DNA of 45,342 bases. It comes from Modestobacter excelsi (lineage in GTDB: Bacteria; Actinomycetota; Actinomycetes; Mycobacteriales; Geodermatophilaceae). The translations under genes were made by a program, and so were the position numbers. The notes under the pieces were generated by a model. The model did no database searches. It was not told where the DNA came from and was given only the letters and a program-made list of their open reading frames with translations. The DNA is taken from contig NZ_SJEX01000039.1 of NCBI RefSeq assembly GCF_005930495.1, forward strand, positions 1 to 45,342. Reading direction: 5' to 3'. Positions 26,977-36,115 of this stretch are shown here, piece by piece. The stretch's first letter is position 1; each line of letters begins with the position of its first letter.

Positions 26977-28494
26977 ATGGCTCTGCTCGACCTGCGTGAC
27001 CCGATCGCGCTCGACCAACCTCCGACGCAGCGGTTCTGGCGGGTGTTCCCTGCGGCGAGGCTGCGCGGCGAGGGCACGGTCGCCCGTCGGGCATGGCGGC
27101 CCGCCTACGTCCGGCGCATCGTCGTCCTGGACGCCCTGTGCGCGGTGTTCGCCTCCTACGTCGGCTTTGCAGCGCCGGTGGGTCACGGGGTCGCGGTCAA
27201 GAGCATCGGCGCGGCGATCGGCTTCATGACCGTCCTCCCGGTCGTGTGGGTGCTCGCGATGCTCATCGCGCGCAGCTACGAACCCCGTTTCCTGTGGGTC
27301 GGCGTCGAGGAGTTCCGCCGCGTCTTCTCGGCCGCCACACTCCTGCTGGCGTGCGTGGCGACCATCGCCTGGGGTCTCGAGGTGCAGGTGGCCCGTGGCT
27401 TCGTCGTCGTCGCCCTGCCCCTGGCCACCGCGCTCACGCTGCTCCAGCGGTGGGGCAACCGGGTCTGGCTGCACCGGCGGCGAGCGCACGGCCACTACCA
27501 GCAGACAGCCGTCATCGTCGGCCACCGCTCCGGCGTGGCCGCCATGCACGCCCAAATGGACCGCGAGGCCCACCACGGCTACCGGATCATCGGCTGCTGC
27601 CTCCCACCCCACACCGCCGGCAAGGACGAGGTCCTCTTCGACGACCTGCCGGTGCTCGGCGACCTCAACGAGGTCGTCGACGTCGTCCGCCGGTACGAGG
27701 TGGACACGGTCACGGTGCTGCCGTCGCCCGAGCTGGACGGGAGCGTCCTGCGCCAGCTCGGCTGGGACCTCGAGTCGACGCAGGCAGAACTACTCCTCGC
27801 GCCGGCGGTCACCGAGGTGGCCGGCCCCCGGGTGCGCATCCGCCCGGTCAGCGGGCTCCCGCTCATGCACGTCGAGCGCCCCGAGCTCCGCGGAATGCGC
27901 CGGGTGACCAAGGAGGCCTTCGACCGGGTCGTGGCCGCCACGGCGATCGTGCTGCTGGCCCCTGTCCTCCTGGCGGTCGCCCTCACCGTCAAGCTCACCA
28001 GCCCCGGGCCGGTCTTCTACCGGCACGAGCGGGTCGGCAAGGGCGAGACGCCGTTCCACGTGCTCAAGTTCCGCACGATGGTCCCCGGAGCAGACAAGGT
28101 CGTCGACACACTGCTGGACCAGAGCGACGGCAACGCGGTCCAGTTCAAGATGAGGAGCGACCCGCGGGTCACGCCGGTCGGCCGCGTGTTGCGGCGGTTC
28201 TCGATCGACGAGCTCCCCCAGCTGTTCAACGTGCTCAGTGGCACGATGTCCCTGGTCGGTCCGCGGCCGCACGTCACCCGCGAGGTCGAGCAGTACGGCC
28301 ACGACATGCGGCGCCGGCTGCTGGTCAAGCCGGGCATCACCGGTCTGTGGCAGATCAGCGGACGCTCGAACCTGTCCTGGGACGACTCCGTCCGCCTGGA
28401 CGTCCGCTACGTCGAGAACTGGTCGCTGACCTTCGACCTCATGATCCTCGCCAAGACGCTCGGCGCGGTCTTCCGTGGTTCCGGCGCCTACTGA
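26977..28494 (+). CDS. Polyprenyl-phosphate sugar-1-phosphate transferase (WbaP/CpsE-like)
   Basis: 505 residues from ATG 26977. Initiates polysaccharide synthesis by moving a hexose-1-phosphate from a UDP-sugar to undecaprenyl phosphate. Four membrane helices in the N-terminal third (about 45-160) are followed by a Rossmann-like cytoplasmic domain (TAVIVGHRSGVAAMHAQM...). A fifth hydrophobic stretch (VVAATAIVLLAPVLLAVALTV) precedes the catalytic core: SPGPVFYRHERVG, HVLKFRTM, RRFSIDELPQLFNVLSG, SLVGPRPH and KPGITGLWQISGRSNLSW. All key residues of the family are present. This is the only complete initiating enzyme I see in the window. The frame extends upstream to 26785 but the residues there are not family-like. 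Confidence 0.94.
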   Translation: MALLDLRDPIALDQPPTQRFWRVFPAARLRGEGTVARRAWRPAYVRRIVVLDALCAVFASYVGFAAPVGHGVAVKSIGAAIGFMTVLPVVWVLAMLIARSYEPRFLWVGVEEFRRVFSAATLLLACVATIAWGLEVQVARGFVVVALPLATALTLLQRWGNRVWLHRRRAHGHYQQTAVIVGHRSGVAAMHAQMDREAHHGYRIIGCCLPPHTAGKDEVLFDDLPVLGDLNEVVDVVRRYEVDTVTVLPSPELDGSVLRQLGWDLESTQAELLLAPAVTEVAGPRVRIRPVSGLPLMHVERPELRGMRRVTKEAFDRVVAATAIVLLAPVLLAVALTVKLTSPGPVFYRHERVGKGETPFHVLKFRTMVPGADKVVDTLLDQSDGNAVQFKMRSDPRVTPVGRVLRRFSIDELPQLFNVLSGTMSLVGPRPHVTREVEQYGHDMRRRLLVKPGITGLWQISGRSNLSWDDSVRLDVRYVENWSLTFDLMILAKTLGAVFRGSGAY

Positions 28495-28516
28495 GGCGCC
28501 GCTTTAAATCGCGCCT
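28494..28516 (+). terminator. Possible terminator after the sugar-phosphate transferase
   Basis: AGGCGC (28494-28499) pairs with GCGCCT (28511-28516) around an 11-nt AT-rich loop containing TTTAAA. It starts at the last base of the stop codon. Six base pairs without a U-tract is modest evidence. Confidence 0.4.
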
Positions 28517-29118
28517 GCTCCGCGACAGAGCGACGGGCGCTGACATCGGGCAACGGCTCAGTGGCGTACCTGCGGATCAGCGTGTCAATCGAGCCGTCTC
28601 CACTCTCCCGCTGCCAGAGCTCCACCCGCGCTGCGCATCGCATCTTCGCCTTCGCCACCCTCGCAACAATGGCCGTGTCTGTTGCTCGCCCGCTCCTCCA
28701 GCGGCCTCCGCCTGCACGACGCCGTCGCCGCCGAGATGGCCGCCCGCCCCAGTGAAGCCGAGGACGCCCCCGAGGCGCTCGGCCGCGGCGGCAACCTCGG
28801 GTGGCGCCGTCGCGCCGACCTCGGCCCGCTGACGGACGTCCCAGAGGGCGGCACCGCCCCGTCGTCGGGCTCCCGCCGGGGCCGCCTCCGGCGCTGCCGA
28901 CCGAGCCACGGAACCTCGCGAACCCGGTGGGTCAGCCAGATGCCGGATCGCGCGGCCGCAATTGTGAACCTCGGTACGAGGGCGTCGGCCGTGACCTACG
29001 TGTGGGTCCTTGAATCTGGCGCGCGGTGCCAGCCGGGTGGTGCTCAAGCCCTCGACCACCATGTCCATCCGCCGGGTCGAGGCGCCCCACAGATCGCCGG
29101 CTGGGACCCCGGTCTCGG
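28517..29118. other. About 600 bp without a supported gene
   Basis: Lies between convergent genes. Open frames exist on both strands (for example 28682-29314 plus) but they lack any recognisable motif, have Arg/Gly/Ser-rich compositions typical of shadow frames, and run into the acyltransferase. It may be a decayed gene; I could not identify a parent. Confidence 0.5.
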
Positions 29119-30276
29119 TCAGCCGGCCTGCACCGTCTGCGGCGGCTTGGCCCGATTCGTTCCTCGAAGCCTGCGCTCGAAAGGCTTCTCCACCAGGACG
29201 TGCAGCAGCCAGGCCGCCAGCAACGACAGTGTGAGAGCGACGAGGGTCTGCACGACCGCACCGTTCCAGCTCGCAGCCCCGCCCAGTACTCCCAGGCATC
29301 GAATGACCATCTGATGGACCAGGTAGAAGCAGAACGACACTTCGCCCAACCAGACGAACACCCGACCGGACAGCAGCCCACCTTCGTTGCGCTGATCCCG
29401 CCAGCAGCCCGCCGCGATCAACGCCAGGAACGGGAGGACCGGCACCGCCGACATGCTGAAGGTCGACGGCCAGATGCAGCACATCACATACATCGCAGCA
29501 ACCACGAGCAGGGTCCACCGGAAGTTGAGGCGGGACCATTTTCCGTCCCTGACGTCCAGCGCCACGGTGATCCCGAGAACGAACTGGAACGCAGTCAAGA
29601 TGGGCGCGTGCCCCTGCAACCATCCGGCGTGCGGGAAGGCATCGAGTTCCACAGCCAGTGCGGCAGCGACCAGCACAGCGAACGAGCCCGCCTGGACTAG
29701 TCGCCGTACACGCGTCGAAGCGTGCACGAGCGCCACGATGAGGGCCGGAAAGCACGCGTAGAAGAAGGCCTCGCACGACAGTGACCAGCCCACGCCGTTC
29801 AGTGAGAAGTAGTACTTCTCGTCGGGCACCCACGACTGCGTCAGGGTCAGCTGCGCCAGGAACGGCCCAACGAGGTCCCTGAGGCGATCGTAGCTCTGGA
29901 CCGCACTCACGCCGTCACGGCCGTGAGAGGCGACGGTCAGGAGCACTCCCCCGAGCAACGCGACGAGGTAAGCCGGGTAGATCCGAGCGAAACGGCGCCG
30001 CCAGAATGGGGCTGCCGTGTCACCGCTGCGGTAGGACCATGTCAAGATGAACCCTGACAGCGCGAAGAAGAACGTGACGCCCATGCCGCCGGCATTCGAG
30101 ATGTAGGCGAAAGCGTGCGCCGGGTCTCCACTGAGCCGCGCTTGCATGTGAACTGCGAAGACGGCGAGCGCCGCGAGAGCACGAAGGCCCGTGAGGGTGT
30201 TGAGTCGAGATCGCCCTCCCACTCCACGTGAGCTTCTTCCAACCGAGCGCACGAGAAGTGAATCTTCAACTGTCAC
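29119..30276 (-). CDS. Acyltransferase family 3 membrane protein
   Basis: 385 residues from GTG 30276 (the frame continues to 30513 without family resemblance). Signature blocks: LNTLTGLRALAALAVFAVHMQA with the conserved His, GVTFFFALSGFILTWSY, FWRRRFARIYPAYLVALLG (RxxRIYP), and the late FVWLGEVSFCFYLVHQMVI. About ten membrane helices; a basic tail after VEKPFERRLRG. Expected to O-acylate the exported glycan, most often with acetyl. It is the last gene of the minus-strand run that starts at 39189, but a 539-bp gap separates it from the previous acyltransferase, so it may have its own promoter. Similar in order and length to its neighbour at 30816, suggesting an old duplication. Confidence 0.88.
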   Translation of the reverse strand: MTVEDSLLVRSVGRSSRGVGGRSRLNTLTGLRALAALAVFAVHMQARLSGDPAHAFAYISNAGGMGVTFFFALSGFILTWSYRSGDTAAPFWRRRFARIYPAYLVALLGGVLLTVASHGRDGVSAVQSYDRLRDLVGPFLAQLTLTQSWVPDEKYYFSLNGVGWSLSCEAFFYACFPALIVALVHASTRVRRLVQAGSFAVLVAAALAVELDAFPHAGWLQGHAPILTAFQFVLGITVALDVRDGKWSRLNFRWTLLVVAAMYVMCCIWPSTFSMSAVPVLPFLALIAAGCWRDQRNEGGLLSGRVFVWLGEVSFCFYLVHQMVIRCLGVLGGAASWNGAVVQTLVALTLSLLAAWLLHVLVEKPFERRLRGTNRAKPPQTVQAG

Positions 30277-30582
30277 TCGGGCATCCTGCGGGTGACCGGA
30301 CCGTTCGGCCCGTAAGGGGCGGAGGCCGTCACCCCAAAGTGGCACCCCCACCACCTGAAACTGACTTGTCGCCAGACCGCAGCCGTCGATCACCGCCTCG
30401 GACGAGCTTGCCCATTGTTTTCGCCACACCCCCCGACTCACCGGCCACTCGGAGCGCATCCCCCTCCCCGAGCCGGCGTCCCTGGCAGCGCAGGACGGAT
30501 CAGCCGCCTTCATCCCCTCACTCCAGGGGTGGTTACCGGGGGTCGATCCGGCGCCGCAGGCAACGGGGCGATGAGGCAGCTA

Positions 30583-30771
30583 TGCCGATCGCCGCCCACT
30601 GGGTCGCTGGCGAGGCTCTGCTGCCGCTGACCTGGAGACCACCGACGCCATCACGTTCGTGCCCGGTCGTGCCGCGTTGATCGACCAACCGGCTGCTCGG
30701 ATCGTCGTGGGCCGGCGTGCCCGGTCAGACAGGCTGCTCTCCGCGATCACCAGAAGGGTCGGGGAGACGAC
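30583..30771 (-). pseudogene. Possible remnant of an SGNH/GDSL hydrolase
   Basis: Within the 539-bp gene-free gap (30277-30815), one minus-strand frame reads VVSPTLLVIAESSLSDRARR, then IRAAGWSINAARPGTNVMAS. This resembles the start of SGNH hydrolases (LLVIGDSLSD...GW.V..DARPGT). The frame has no proper start, the GDS motif has become AES, and the rest of the fold is missing. SGNH domains commonly accompany family 3 acyltransferases. The remainder of the gap shows nothing else I can support. Confidence 0.35.
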
Positions 30772-30815
30772 GGGAGGTCCGGGAACCTGCGCAGGTGCCG
30801 GGTTCGCGGTGCCTG

Positions 30816-31886
30816 CTACGCGACATCGAGCCGCGCCGGGGATGAAGGTCGTCGGGGCCGTAGCCGCCGCTCCCCAGGCACCTCCACTGCGCGATGCAGA
30901 AGCCACGCCGCACACACGGAGCCGAGGAGGGCGCCGCAGACGGCAAGCACCAGCCCGACGCCGGTGAGCTCTGAGTGCACGATCCCGGCCCGGTTCAGGC
31001 CTTCGAACCACGCCCGCATGACGAGGGGGTGCATGAGATAGACGGCGTACGACCAGGTGCCCAGCGCCACGAACGGGCCTGACCGGAACACCGATCGCCG
31101 ACCGGCCAGGTCGGCGCGTGCAGCTGCCCAGACGAGCAGGGCGAAGGGCACCAGGGTCACGGCGACGTCCCGGAAGGCCGCCGGGACGTGGTTGGCCAGG
31201 AGGAAGGCGCCGCCGGCCACGGCGACCGCAGCGCCGAGCGACGGTGACCAGCGAACTCCGCGGGCGGCCAGCACCCCGAGCAGGACGCCGACGGCGAACT
31301 CTGCGGCACGGGTGACCGGGAAGACCACGGCGAGCCAGTGCAGGATCGGTCCACCGCCGGCTCCCCAGACGGCCAGGGCCAGCAGCTCGACAGCGACCAC
31401 GAGGACGACGATGCCCAGCAGTGCTCGCCGCACGGTCCAGGACCGGACGACCCGGTAGATCCAGGGGAAGGCGAGGTAGAAGAACGCCTCGCACGACAGC
31501 GTCCAGAACACCGCGTTCGTGGCCCAGTACACGGTCTCGGAGGGAACCCACGACTGCAGCAGTGTCAGCGGCGCGAGATCGACGAGGCCGGGCTGCCGGC
31601 CCGCGGCCACCATGGCGCCGAGGGAGAACACCCAGGTCACCGCGTACGCGGGGTAGACCCGGGCGAACCGGCGGCGGTAGAAGAGGACTGCGGTGTCGTC
31701 GTCGCGCGCCGTCCAGCTCATCACGAAGCCGCTGACGATGAAGAAGAACGAGACCCCGGTCGTGCCGGCGATGAGCAGCGCCTCCGCCGCCGCACCTCCG
31801 CCGTAGTTCAGCGCGTGCAACCCGAACACCGCCAGGGCTGCGACGAAGCGGAGCCCGGTCAGGGAGTCGAGGCGGGGCCGCGGCAT
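30816..31886 (-). CDS. Acyltransferase family 3 membrane protein
   Basis: 356 residues from ATG 31886, with GGAG seven bases upstream; the longer frame to 32075 is rejected because family resemblance begins exactly at RLDSLTGLRFVAALAVFGLHAL. Other signature parts: GVSFFFIVSGFVMSWTA, FYRRRFARVYPAYAVTW, TLSCEAFFYLAFPWIY and WSYAVYLMHPLVMRAWF. About ten membrane helices and a Pro/Arg-rich cytoplasmic tail. Probable O-acylation of the polysaccharide on the outer face. It is 185 bp downstream of the flippase at 32072, so it is probably in the same transcript. Alanine- and GC-rich coding like its upstream neighbours. Confidence 0.9.
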   Translation of the reverse strand: MPRPRLDSLTGLRFVAALAVFGLHALNYGGGAAAEALLIAGTTGVSFFFIVSGFVMSWTARDDDTAVLFYRRRFARVYPAYAVTWVFSLGAMVAAGRQPGLVDLAPLTLLQSWVPSETVYWATNAVFWTLSCEAFFYLAFPWIYRVVRSWTVRRALLGIVVLVVAVELLALAVWGAGGGPILHWLAVVFPVTRAAEFAVGVLLGVLAARGVRWSPSLGAAVAVAGGAFLLANHVPAAFRDVAVTLVPFALLVWAAARADLAGRRSVFRSGPFVALGTWSYAVYLMHPLVMRAWFEGLNRAGIVHSELTGVGLVLAVCGALLGSVCAAWLLHRAVEVPGERRLRPRRPSSPARLDVA

Positions 31887-32071
31887 GGCGGCGCTCCGTT
31901 GCGGCGTCAGGTTCGGGCTCGCGGGGGAGAGCGACTCGGCGTGCCCCGTCAGTGCCTGCGCTCCAGCAGCGGGGCAGCCATGGTGCTCCCCGAAGGGCCT
32001 GCCGCGGACGGCATCACCGTCAGGGTGGAGGCCAGGCGCACCCTGCGCAGACGCCGGAGCGCGGTCGGCGG

Positions 32072-33397
32072 TCACTGCGAGAGCCCGGCGTCATGACGGC
32101 GCTGCAGCCGGACCAGCGCCGCCCAGGACAGCACCACGAACACGAGCTCCGCTACCAGCGTCGCCGCCACCGCCCCCCGCCAGGCCCACAGCGGGATGAA
32201 GACGCCACACATGAGGGCGGCGACCGCAGCCGCAGACCCGACGGCCAGCAGGCGCGTGCCGTGGGCCCGCAACCCCATCAGCCCGTTGAAGCAGAACATG
32301 CCCAGACCGCGCAACAGCACGAGGACGCCGAGCAGGCGGACCATCTCGACGGAGCCGGCGTAGGCCGGCCCCAGCACCACCGGCAGGAGCGGTGCCACCA
32401 GGACCACGGCGACCGCAGCGAGGCAGCCGTATCCAGCGCCGAGAGCAGTGAACCGCGCCGACCGCTGGACGTGCTCACCTCGACGGGTCGGGTCGTGCTC
32501 GAGGAAGCGGCGGTGCGACGCAGCCTGGAGCGCGCGGAGCGGGGCCACCGCCACCTGCACCGCCCGATAGGCAGCCGCGTACAACCCGGCGGTCACCGGG
32601 TCCGCCAGCCGCACCAGAAGGATCTTGTCGGCGTCCTCGTGGACCGAGAACGCCAGCAGCGCCGCCGAGAACGAGAAGGTGTCCCGGACGTCGGTCCGCG
32701 TGGGCCACGCCAGCCGCAACCGGTGGCCGTTGTGCGCCCGCAGGTGGACCAGGACGGCGGCTGCAGCGAGCAGGCCCAGCGTGCCGTAGGCCCAGGCCAC
32801 CGCCTCGAGGGACAACGCCTGGCCGGTCGCCAGGAGCAGCAGGGCGGCGGCCCGCAGGACGAGCAGCAGCATCCGCAGCGCCACGGACAGGCGATAGGCG
32901 TCGAGGGCCTGGTGGTGGCTGGACGCGAGGGCGACCACGCCGGAGCCGACCAGCTCGGCCAGCGTCAGCAGCGTGAAGACCAGCAGCCCCAGCTGCGGGA
33001 ACAACAGCGGCCGCAGCAGGAACCCGGCGGCCATGGCGACGGCCGTGCTCCCGACGAGCAGCGTGAGGCACCGCGCGAGGACCTCCTCCGCCGGCCGGCG
33101 GTCGCGGACGACGCCCTGCAGCAGGAGCTGGCCCACCGATGCGTAGGAGAACATGCCCAACGTGGCGGCGAGGGCCTGGGCGCCGACGAACTGCCCGTAG
33201 TCCGCGGGACCCAGCCGGGTGCTGATCAGGTACATCGCCAGCAGGCTGGCGATCAGCGTCAGCAGCTCTGCTCCGAAGGCCCAGCCGGTGTCACCGGCCA
33301 GCCGGCCGAAGCGGCGTCGCGGGCCGCCCGCGTCGCGGGGCTGGTCCGCCCCCACGTCCCGCGCGTCGGCCTGCTGCTCGGTCTCGACCGCGCTCAC
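32072..33397 (-). CDS. Polysaccharide flippase (Wzx type), second copy
   Basis: 441 residues from GTG 33397, overlapping the polymerase stop by GTGA. About 12 membrane helices; the N-terminal pattern TLIASLLAMYLISTRLGPADYGQFVGAQAL is that of the lipopolysaccharide/polysaccharide flippase family. A lone acidic loop (SVHEDADKILLVRLADPVTAGLYAAAYR) corresponds to the conserved D.....G.Y..A motif of these proteins. It should move lipid-linked repeat units made by this operon. It is not a close relative of the flippase at 6567. Immediately next to a polymerase and a chain-length protein, so it forms the export core of the second assembly operon. Confidence 0.9.
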   Translation of the reverse strand: MSAVETEQQADARDVGADQPRDAGGPRRRFGRLAGDTGWAFGAELLTLIASLLAMYLISTRLGPADYGQFVGAQALAATLGMFSYASVGQLLLQGVVRDRRPAEEVLARCLTLLVGSTAVAMAAGFLLRPLLFPQLGLLVFTLLTLAELVGSGVVALASSHHQALDAYRLSVALRMLLLVLRAAALLLLATGQALSLEAVAWAYGTLGLLAAAAVLVHLRAHNGHRLRLAWPTRTDVRDTFSFSAALLAFSVHEDADKILLVRLADPVTAGLYAAAYRAVQVAVAPLRALQAASHRRFLEHDPTRRGEHVQRSARFTALGAGYGCLAAVAVVLVAPLLPVVLGPAYAGSVEMVRLLGVLVLLRGLGMFCFNGLMGLRAHGTRLLAVGSAAAVAALMCGVFIPLWAWRGAVAATLVAELVFVVLSWAALVRLQRRHDAGLSQ

Positions 33398-34635
33398 GTC
33401 CGCACCACCTCACGTCGCTCGTCCGCCAGGGTCAGGACGGTGTCCGGTCCGGTGCCGGGGCACGCCGGAGGGCGACCGAGGCAACTCGCCAGGAGGGCGA
33501 TCAGCAACAACCCGTTGCCGGTGAACGGGGAGCTCTCGGTGATCGATGTCAGCAGCAGCAGCACCAGCACACCGAGCGCCCAGGCGCCGACCGCGCCACC
33601 ACACCGCACCGCGCCGACGGCGATCGCGGCGAGCACGAGGACGAGGAGCACGAGGCCCACCCAGCCGACCTGCAGCCGGATGTCCAGCCACCCGTTGTGG
33701 GCGTAGAAGGCGTCGAACCGGGACTCGCGCCAGATGGCCAGCGTCACCGGGGAGGTGGGCCCCCACACGCCGCCGAACCCGTGACCGGTGAGCGGCCGGT
33801 GCTGCACCTGGTCCAGGACGGCGATCCAGATGGCGCGCCGACCGGTGAGCGAGCTGTCCCGGCCCAGCAGGCTCAGCACCAGGTCGGGCAGCACGAATGC
33901 CATCGCCGTCAGCAGACCGGCGCCCGCCGCCGCCGTGACGTCCACCAGCAGGCGGGCACCGGCCGCGTGGCGGTCGCGGACCCGGGACCAGAGCACCACC
34001 ACTATCGCCGCGACGGTCGCCCCCAGCGCACTCGCGGAGGCACTGCCGAGCAGCAGCACGAAGGTCAGGAGCAGCCACGCCCGCCGCCGCCAGCCGCCGG
34101 GCAGCTGTGTCCACAGCGTGACCGCGGCGAGGGCGCAGAAGAAGCCGAGGTCGTTCTTGTGCGGGAAGAGCCCGTGCCAGCCGGGAGCCCCGTCGACGCC
34201 CGCCGCCGTCGCCCAGCCAGGAGCGACGACGAGCGTGACCACCGTGGCCGCCAGCACGTAGCGGACGGTGAGGGCCAAGTTCGCCGCGACCGGAGCGCCG
34301 CAGATCTGGCCGGCGACCCAGCCCACGGCGGTCAGCGCGACCAGGTCGATCAGCCGGCGGCTGCTGGTCGTCGGGTCCGCGCTCCAGGCCGCGGACAGCA
34401 GGCACCACAGCACGAAGGCCGCCAGCGGCACGGACAGGCGCAGCCGGGCACGTCGGGCCTGGGGCAGGGCCAGCACGATCAGGACCACCCAGATCGGCAG
34501 GGCGCGGACCATCCAGCGCGCCACCACGAACTCCGACCACTGCGACAGCACGAAGGCGGTGGCCAGCAGCAGGGCGGCGGAGCGCTCGACGCGTCCCGCG
34601 GCCCGCGGGAGCCGGACCGCCTCGGCGGTGCTCAC
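33394..34635 (-). CDS. O-antigen ligase/polymerase family membrane protein (Wzy type)
   Basis: 413 residues from GTG 34635, overlapping the preceding stop by GTGA. About 11 membrane helices. Family landmarks: WCLLSAAWSADPTTSSRRLIDL in the first third, WHGLFPHKNDLGFF (G.F.hKN.lg, typical of the Wzy_C/WaaL family), SSLTGRRAIWIAVLDQVQHRP and LTGHGFGGVW (the tGR..iW...l....p..G.G block), and FYAHNGWLDIRLQVGWVGL (aHN..l......G..G). These strongly indicate a polymerase or ligase of undecaprenyl-linked glycans. It lies between the Wzz-like protein and the flippase in one tightly coupled operon. Confidence 0.92.
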   Translation of the reverse strand: MSTAEAVRLPRAAGRVERSAALLLATAFVLSQWSEFVVARWMVRALPIWVVLIVLALPQARRARLRLSVPLAAFVLWCLLSAAWSADPTTSSRRLIDLVALTAVGWVAGQICGAPVAANLALTVRYVLAATVVTLVVAPGWATAAGVDGAPGWHGLFPHKNDLGFFCALAAVTLWTQLPGGWRRRAWLLLTFVLLLGSASASALGATVAAIVVVLWSRVRDRHAAGARLLVDVTAAAGAGLLTAMAFVLPDLVLSLLGRDSSLTGRRAIWIAVLDQVQHRPLTGHGFGGVWGPTSPVTLAIWRESRFDAFYAHNGWLDIRLQVGWVGLVLLVLVLAAIAVGAVRCGGAVGAWALGVLVLLLLTSITESSPFTGNGLLLIALLASCLGRPPACPGTGPDTVLTLADERREVVRT

Positions 34636-35993
34636 GGCGTGGTGACGACCACGTGCTGCCGGGTGCCCGGCATCGTCCCCAGGACGTCGACAGCCAGTCG
34701 CAGGTCGGCCTCCAGCTGGTCGCCGACCGGGACCACCAGCACCGCCCGTCCGCTCTCCCGGACCGCCGCACCGGCGAAGGTGGAGTCCAGCAGCGAGCCG
34801 GCGTCCACGAGCACCACATCGGCCCCGTTGGACCAGTCGGGCAGCGCCTTGACGAAGTCCTCAGCGGTGAGCTCGCCGGGTTCGGCGTGCGAGAAGACGG
34901 TCACGCCGGTCCCGATCGTCCCGGACTGCCACCCGCGGTCGGCCTGGCCGGCCAGCTCCGCCTGCGGAACCAGCGACCGGTCGCCCGGACGCCGCGGGAT
35001 CACCGCGACGACCCGCCGTCCCTCGGCCGCCAGTCGCGTGGCCAGGGCGCCGGCGACAGCGGAGCGCCCCCGTGCGGCCCCCGCATCGCAGACCGAGATC
35101 ACCAGCGGCCGGTCCTCCGGCTCCACGGGCTCCATCAGCGCGACCAGCCGCGTGGCCGGTGCCACCGCCCGACCGGGTCGCCGGTCGGCACTGCGGAAGA
35201 CCGCCTCGACGGGGCGTCCGGTCAACTCCTCGACCCGCCACTCCCCCGCGACCCGCGGGCGGCGGACCGCCCGGGTCACCGCCACGAGCAGTGCCACGAG
35301 GCCGCAGAGAGCGGCCGCGCCCAGCACGCTGAGCGGCAGGCTGACCGGCCGCACCGCGGTGGCCTGGCGGGCGTCGTCGGCCACTCGCGTGGCGTCGCGC
35401 ACCGCACCGGGCTGGGACAACTCGGCGAGGTCCGCCGACACCTGCGCGAACTGGATCTGCAGGGCAGATGCCAACGACGCCGACAGTCGCTCGTCCGTCA
35501 GCCGGTCGGTCAGCTCCCCCGCCTGCTCCTGCAGCGCAGCGCGCTGCCCGTCCACTGCGGACCGTGCGGCGTCCTGCCGACGGTCCACGTAGGAGTTGGC
35601 CACGGCGTTGGCCAGGGCGACCGCTGCCGCCGGCGAGTCCGCCGCAGCCGTCACGGTGACCACGTCGCTGCCGGTCACGTGCGACAGCTGCAGGTCGTCC
35701 AGCACCTGCCGGGCGGTCGGACGCGGATCGAGCAGCTGTGCCGCCGCCGTCGCGGCCGAGAAGCTCTGCAGGGACTCGAGCTCACCGGTCACGTACCGCT
35801 CCGGGTCGCCGGTGAACGGCGTCTGCCCGGGCACGGTCACCGCCGTGCTGTCCATGACCAGCACCGCGGACGCGTCGTAGCTGACGGGCAGCAGCCGCCA
35901 GGCCGCCGCTCCGAGCGCCGCCCCCAGCACGACGAAGGTGACGATCAGGACGAACGATCTCCGCGCGGCCTGCGCGAGCAGTTGCAGTTCCAC
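34632..35993 (-). CDS. Wzz/tyrosine-kinase-like chain-length protein, second copy, ATPase degenerate
   Basis: 453 residues from GTG 35993 with GAGAGG upstream. Topology as in Wzz/CpsCD fusions: helix 1 about 13-37, external coiled-coil domain (about 140-210, ARSAVDGQRAALQEQAGELT), helix 2 about 219-241, cytoplasmic ATPase-like domain about 250-453. Walker A is altered to CDAGAARGRSAV (about 302-313), with Arg where Lys is required. Walker A' is VVAVIPRRPGD, without its Asp. Walker B (VVLVDAG, Asp397) is kept. No C-terminal tyrosine cluster. The protein therefore probably controls chain length by assembly rather than phosphorylation (inference). Its degeneration pattern differs from that of the 19579 protein. 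Confidence 0.84.
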   Translation of the reverse strand: MELQLLAQAARRSFVLIVTFVVLGAALGAAAWRLLPVSYDASAVLVMDSTAVTVPGQTPFTGDPERYVTGELESLQSFSAATAAAQLLDPRPTARQVLDDLQLSHVTGSDVVTVTAAADSPAAAVALANAVANSYVDRRQDAARSAVDGQRAALQEQAGELTDRLTDERLSASLASALQIQFAQVSADLAELSQPGAVRDATRVADDARQATAVRPVSLPLSVLGAAALCGLVALLVAVTRAVRRPRVAGEWRVEELTGRPVEAVFRSADRRPGRAVAPATRLVALMEPVEPEDRPLVISVCDAGAARGRSAVAGALATRLAAEGRRVVAVIPRRPGDRSLVPQAELAGQADRGWQSGTIGTGVTVFSHAEPGELTAEDFVKALPDWSNGADVVLVDAGSLLDSTFAGAAVRESGRAVLVVPVGDQLEADLRLAVDVLGTMPGTRQHVVVTTP

Positions 35994-36115
35994 CAGGTGC
36001 CTCTCTCAGGTGCGCCGATGCGGCGCGACTCGCGGTCAAGGATGGGTGCGGCGGCTCCGGATCAGCCGCATCCGGCGGCGGCTCTGCCCCGGGGGAGTGA
36101 GCGTCGGCGCGTCGA

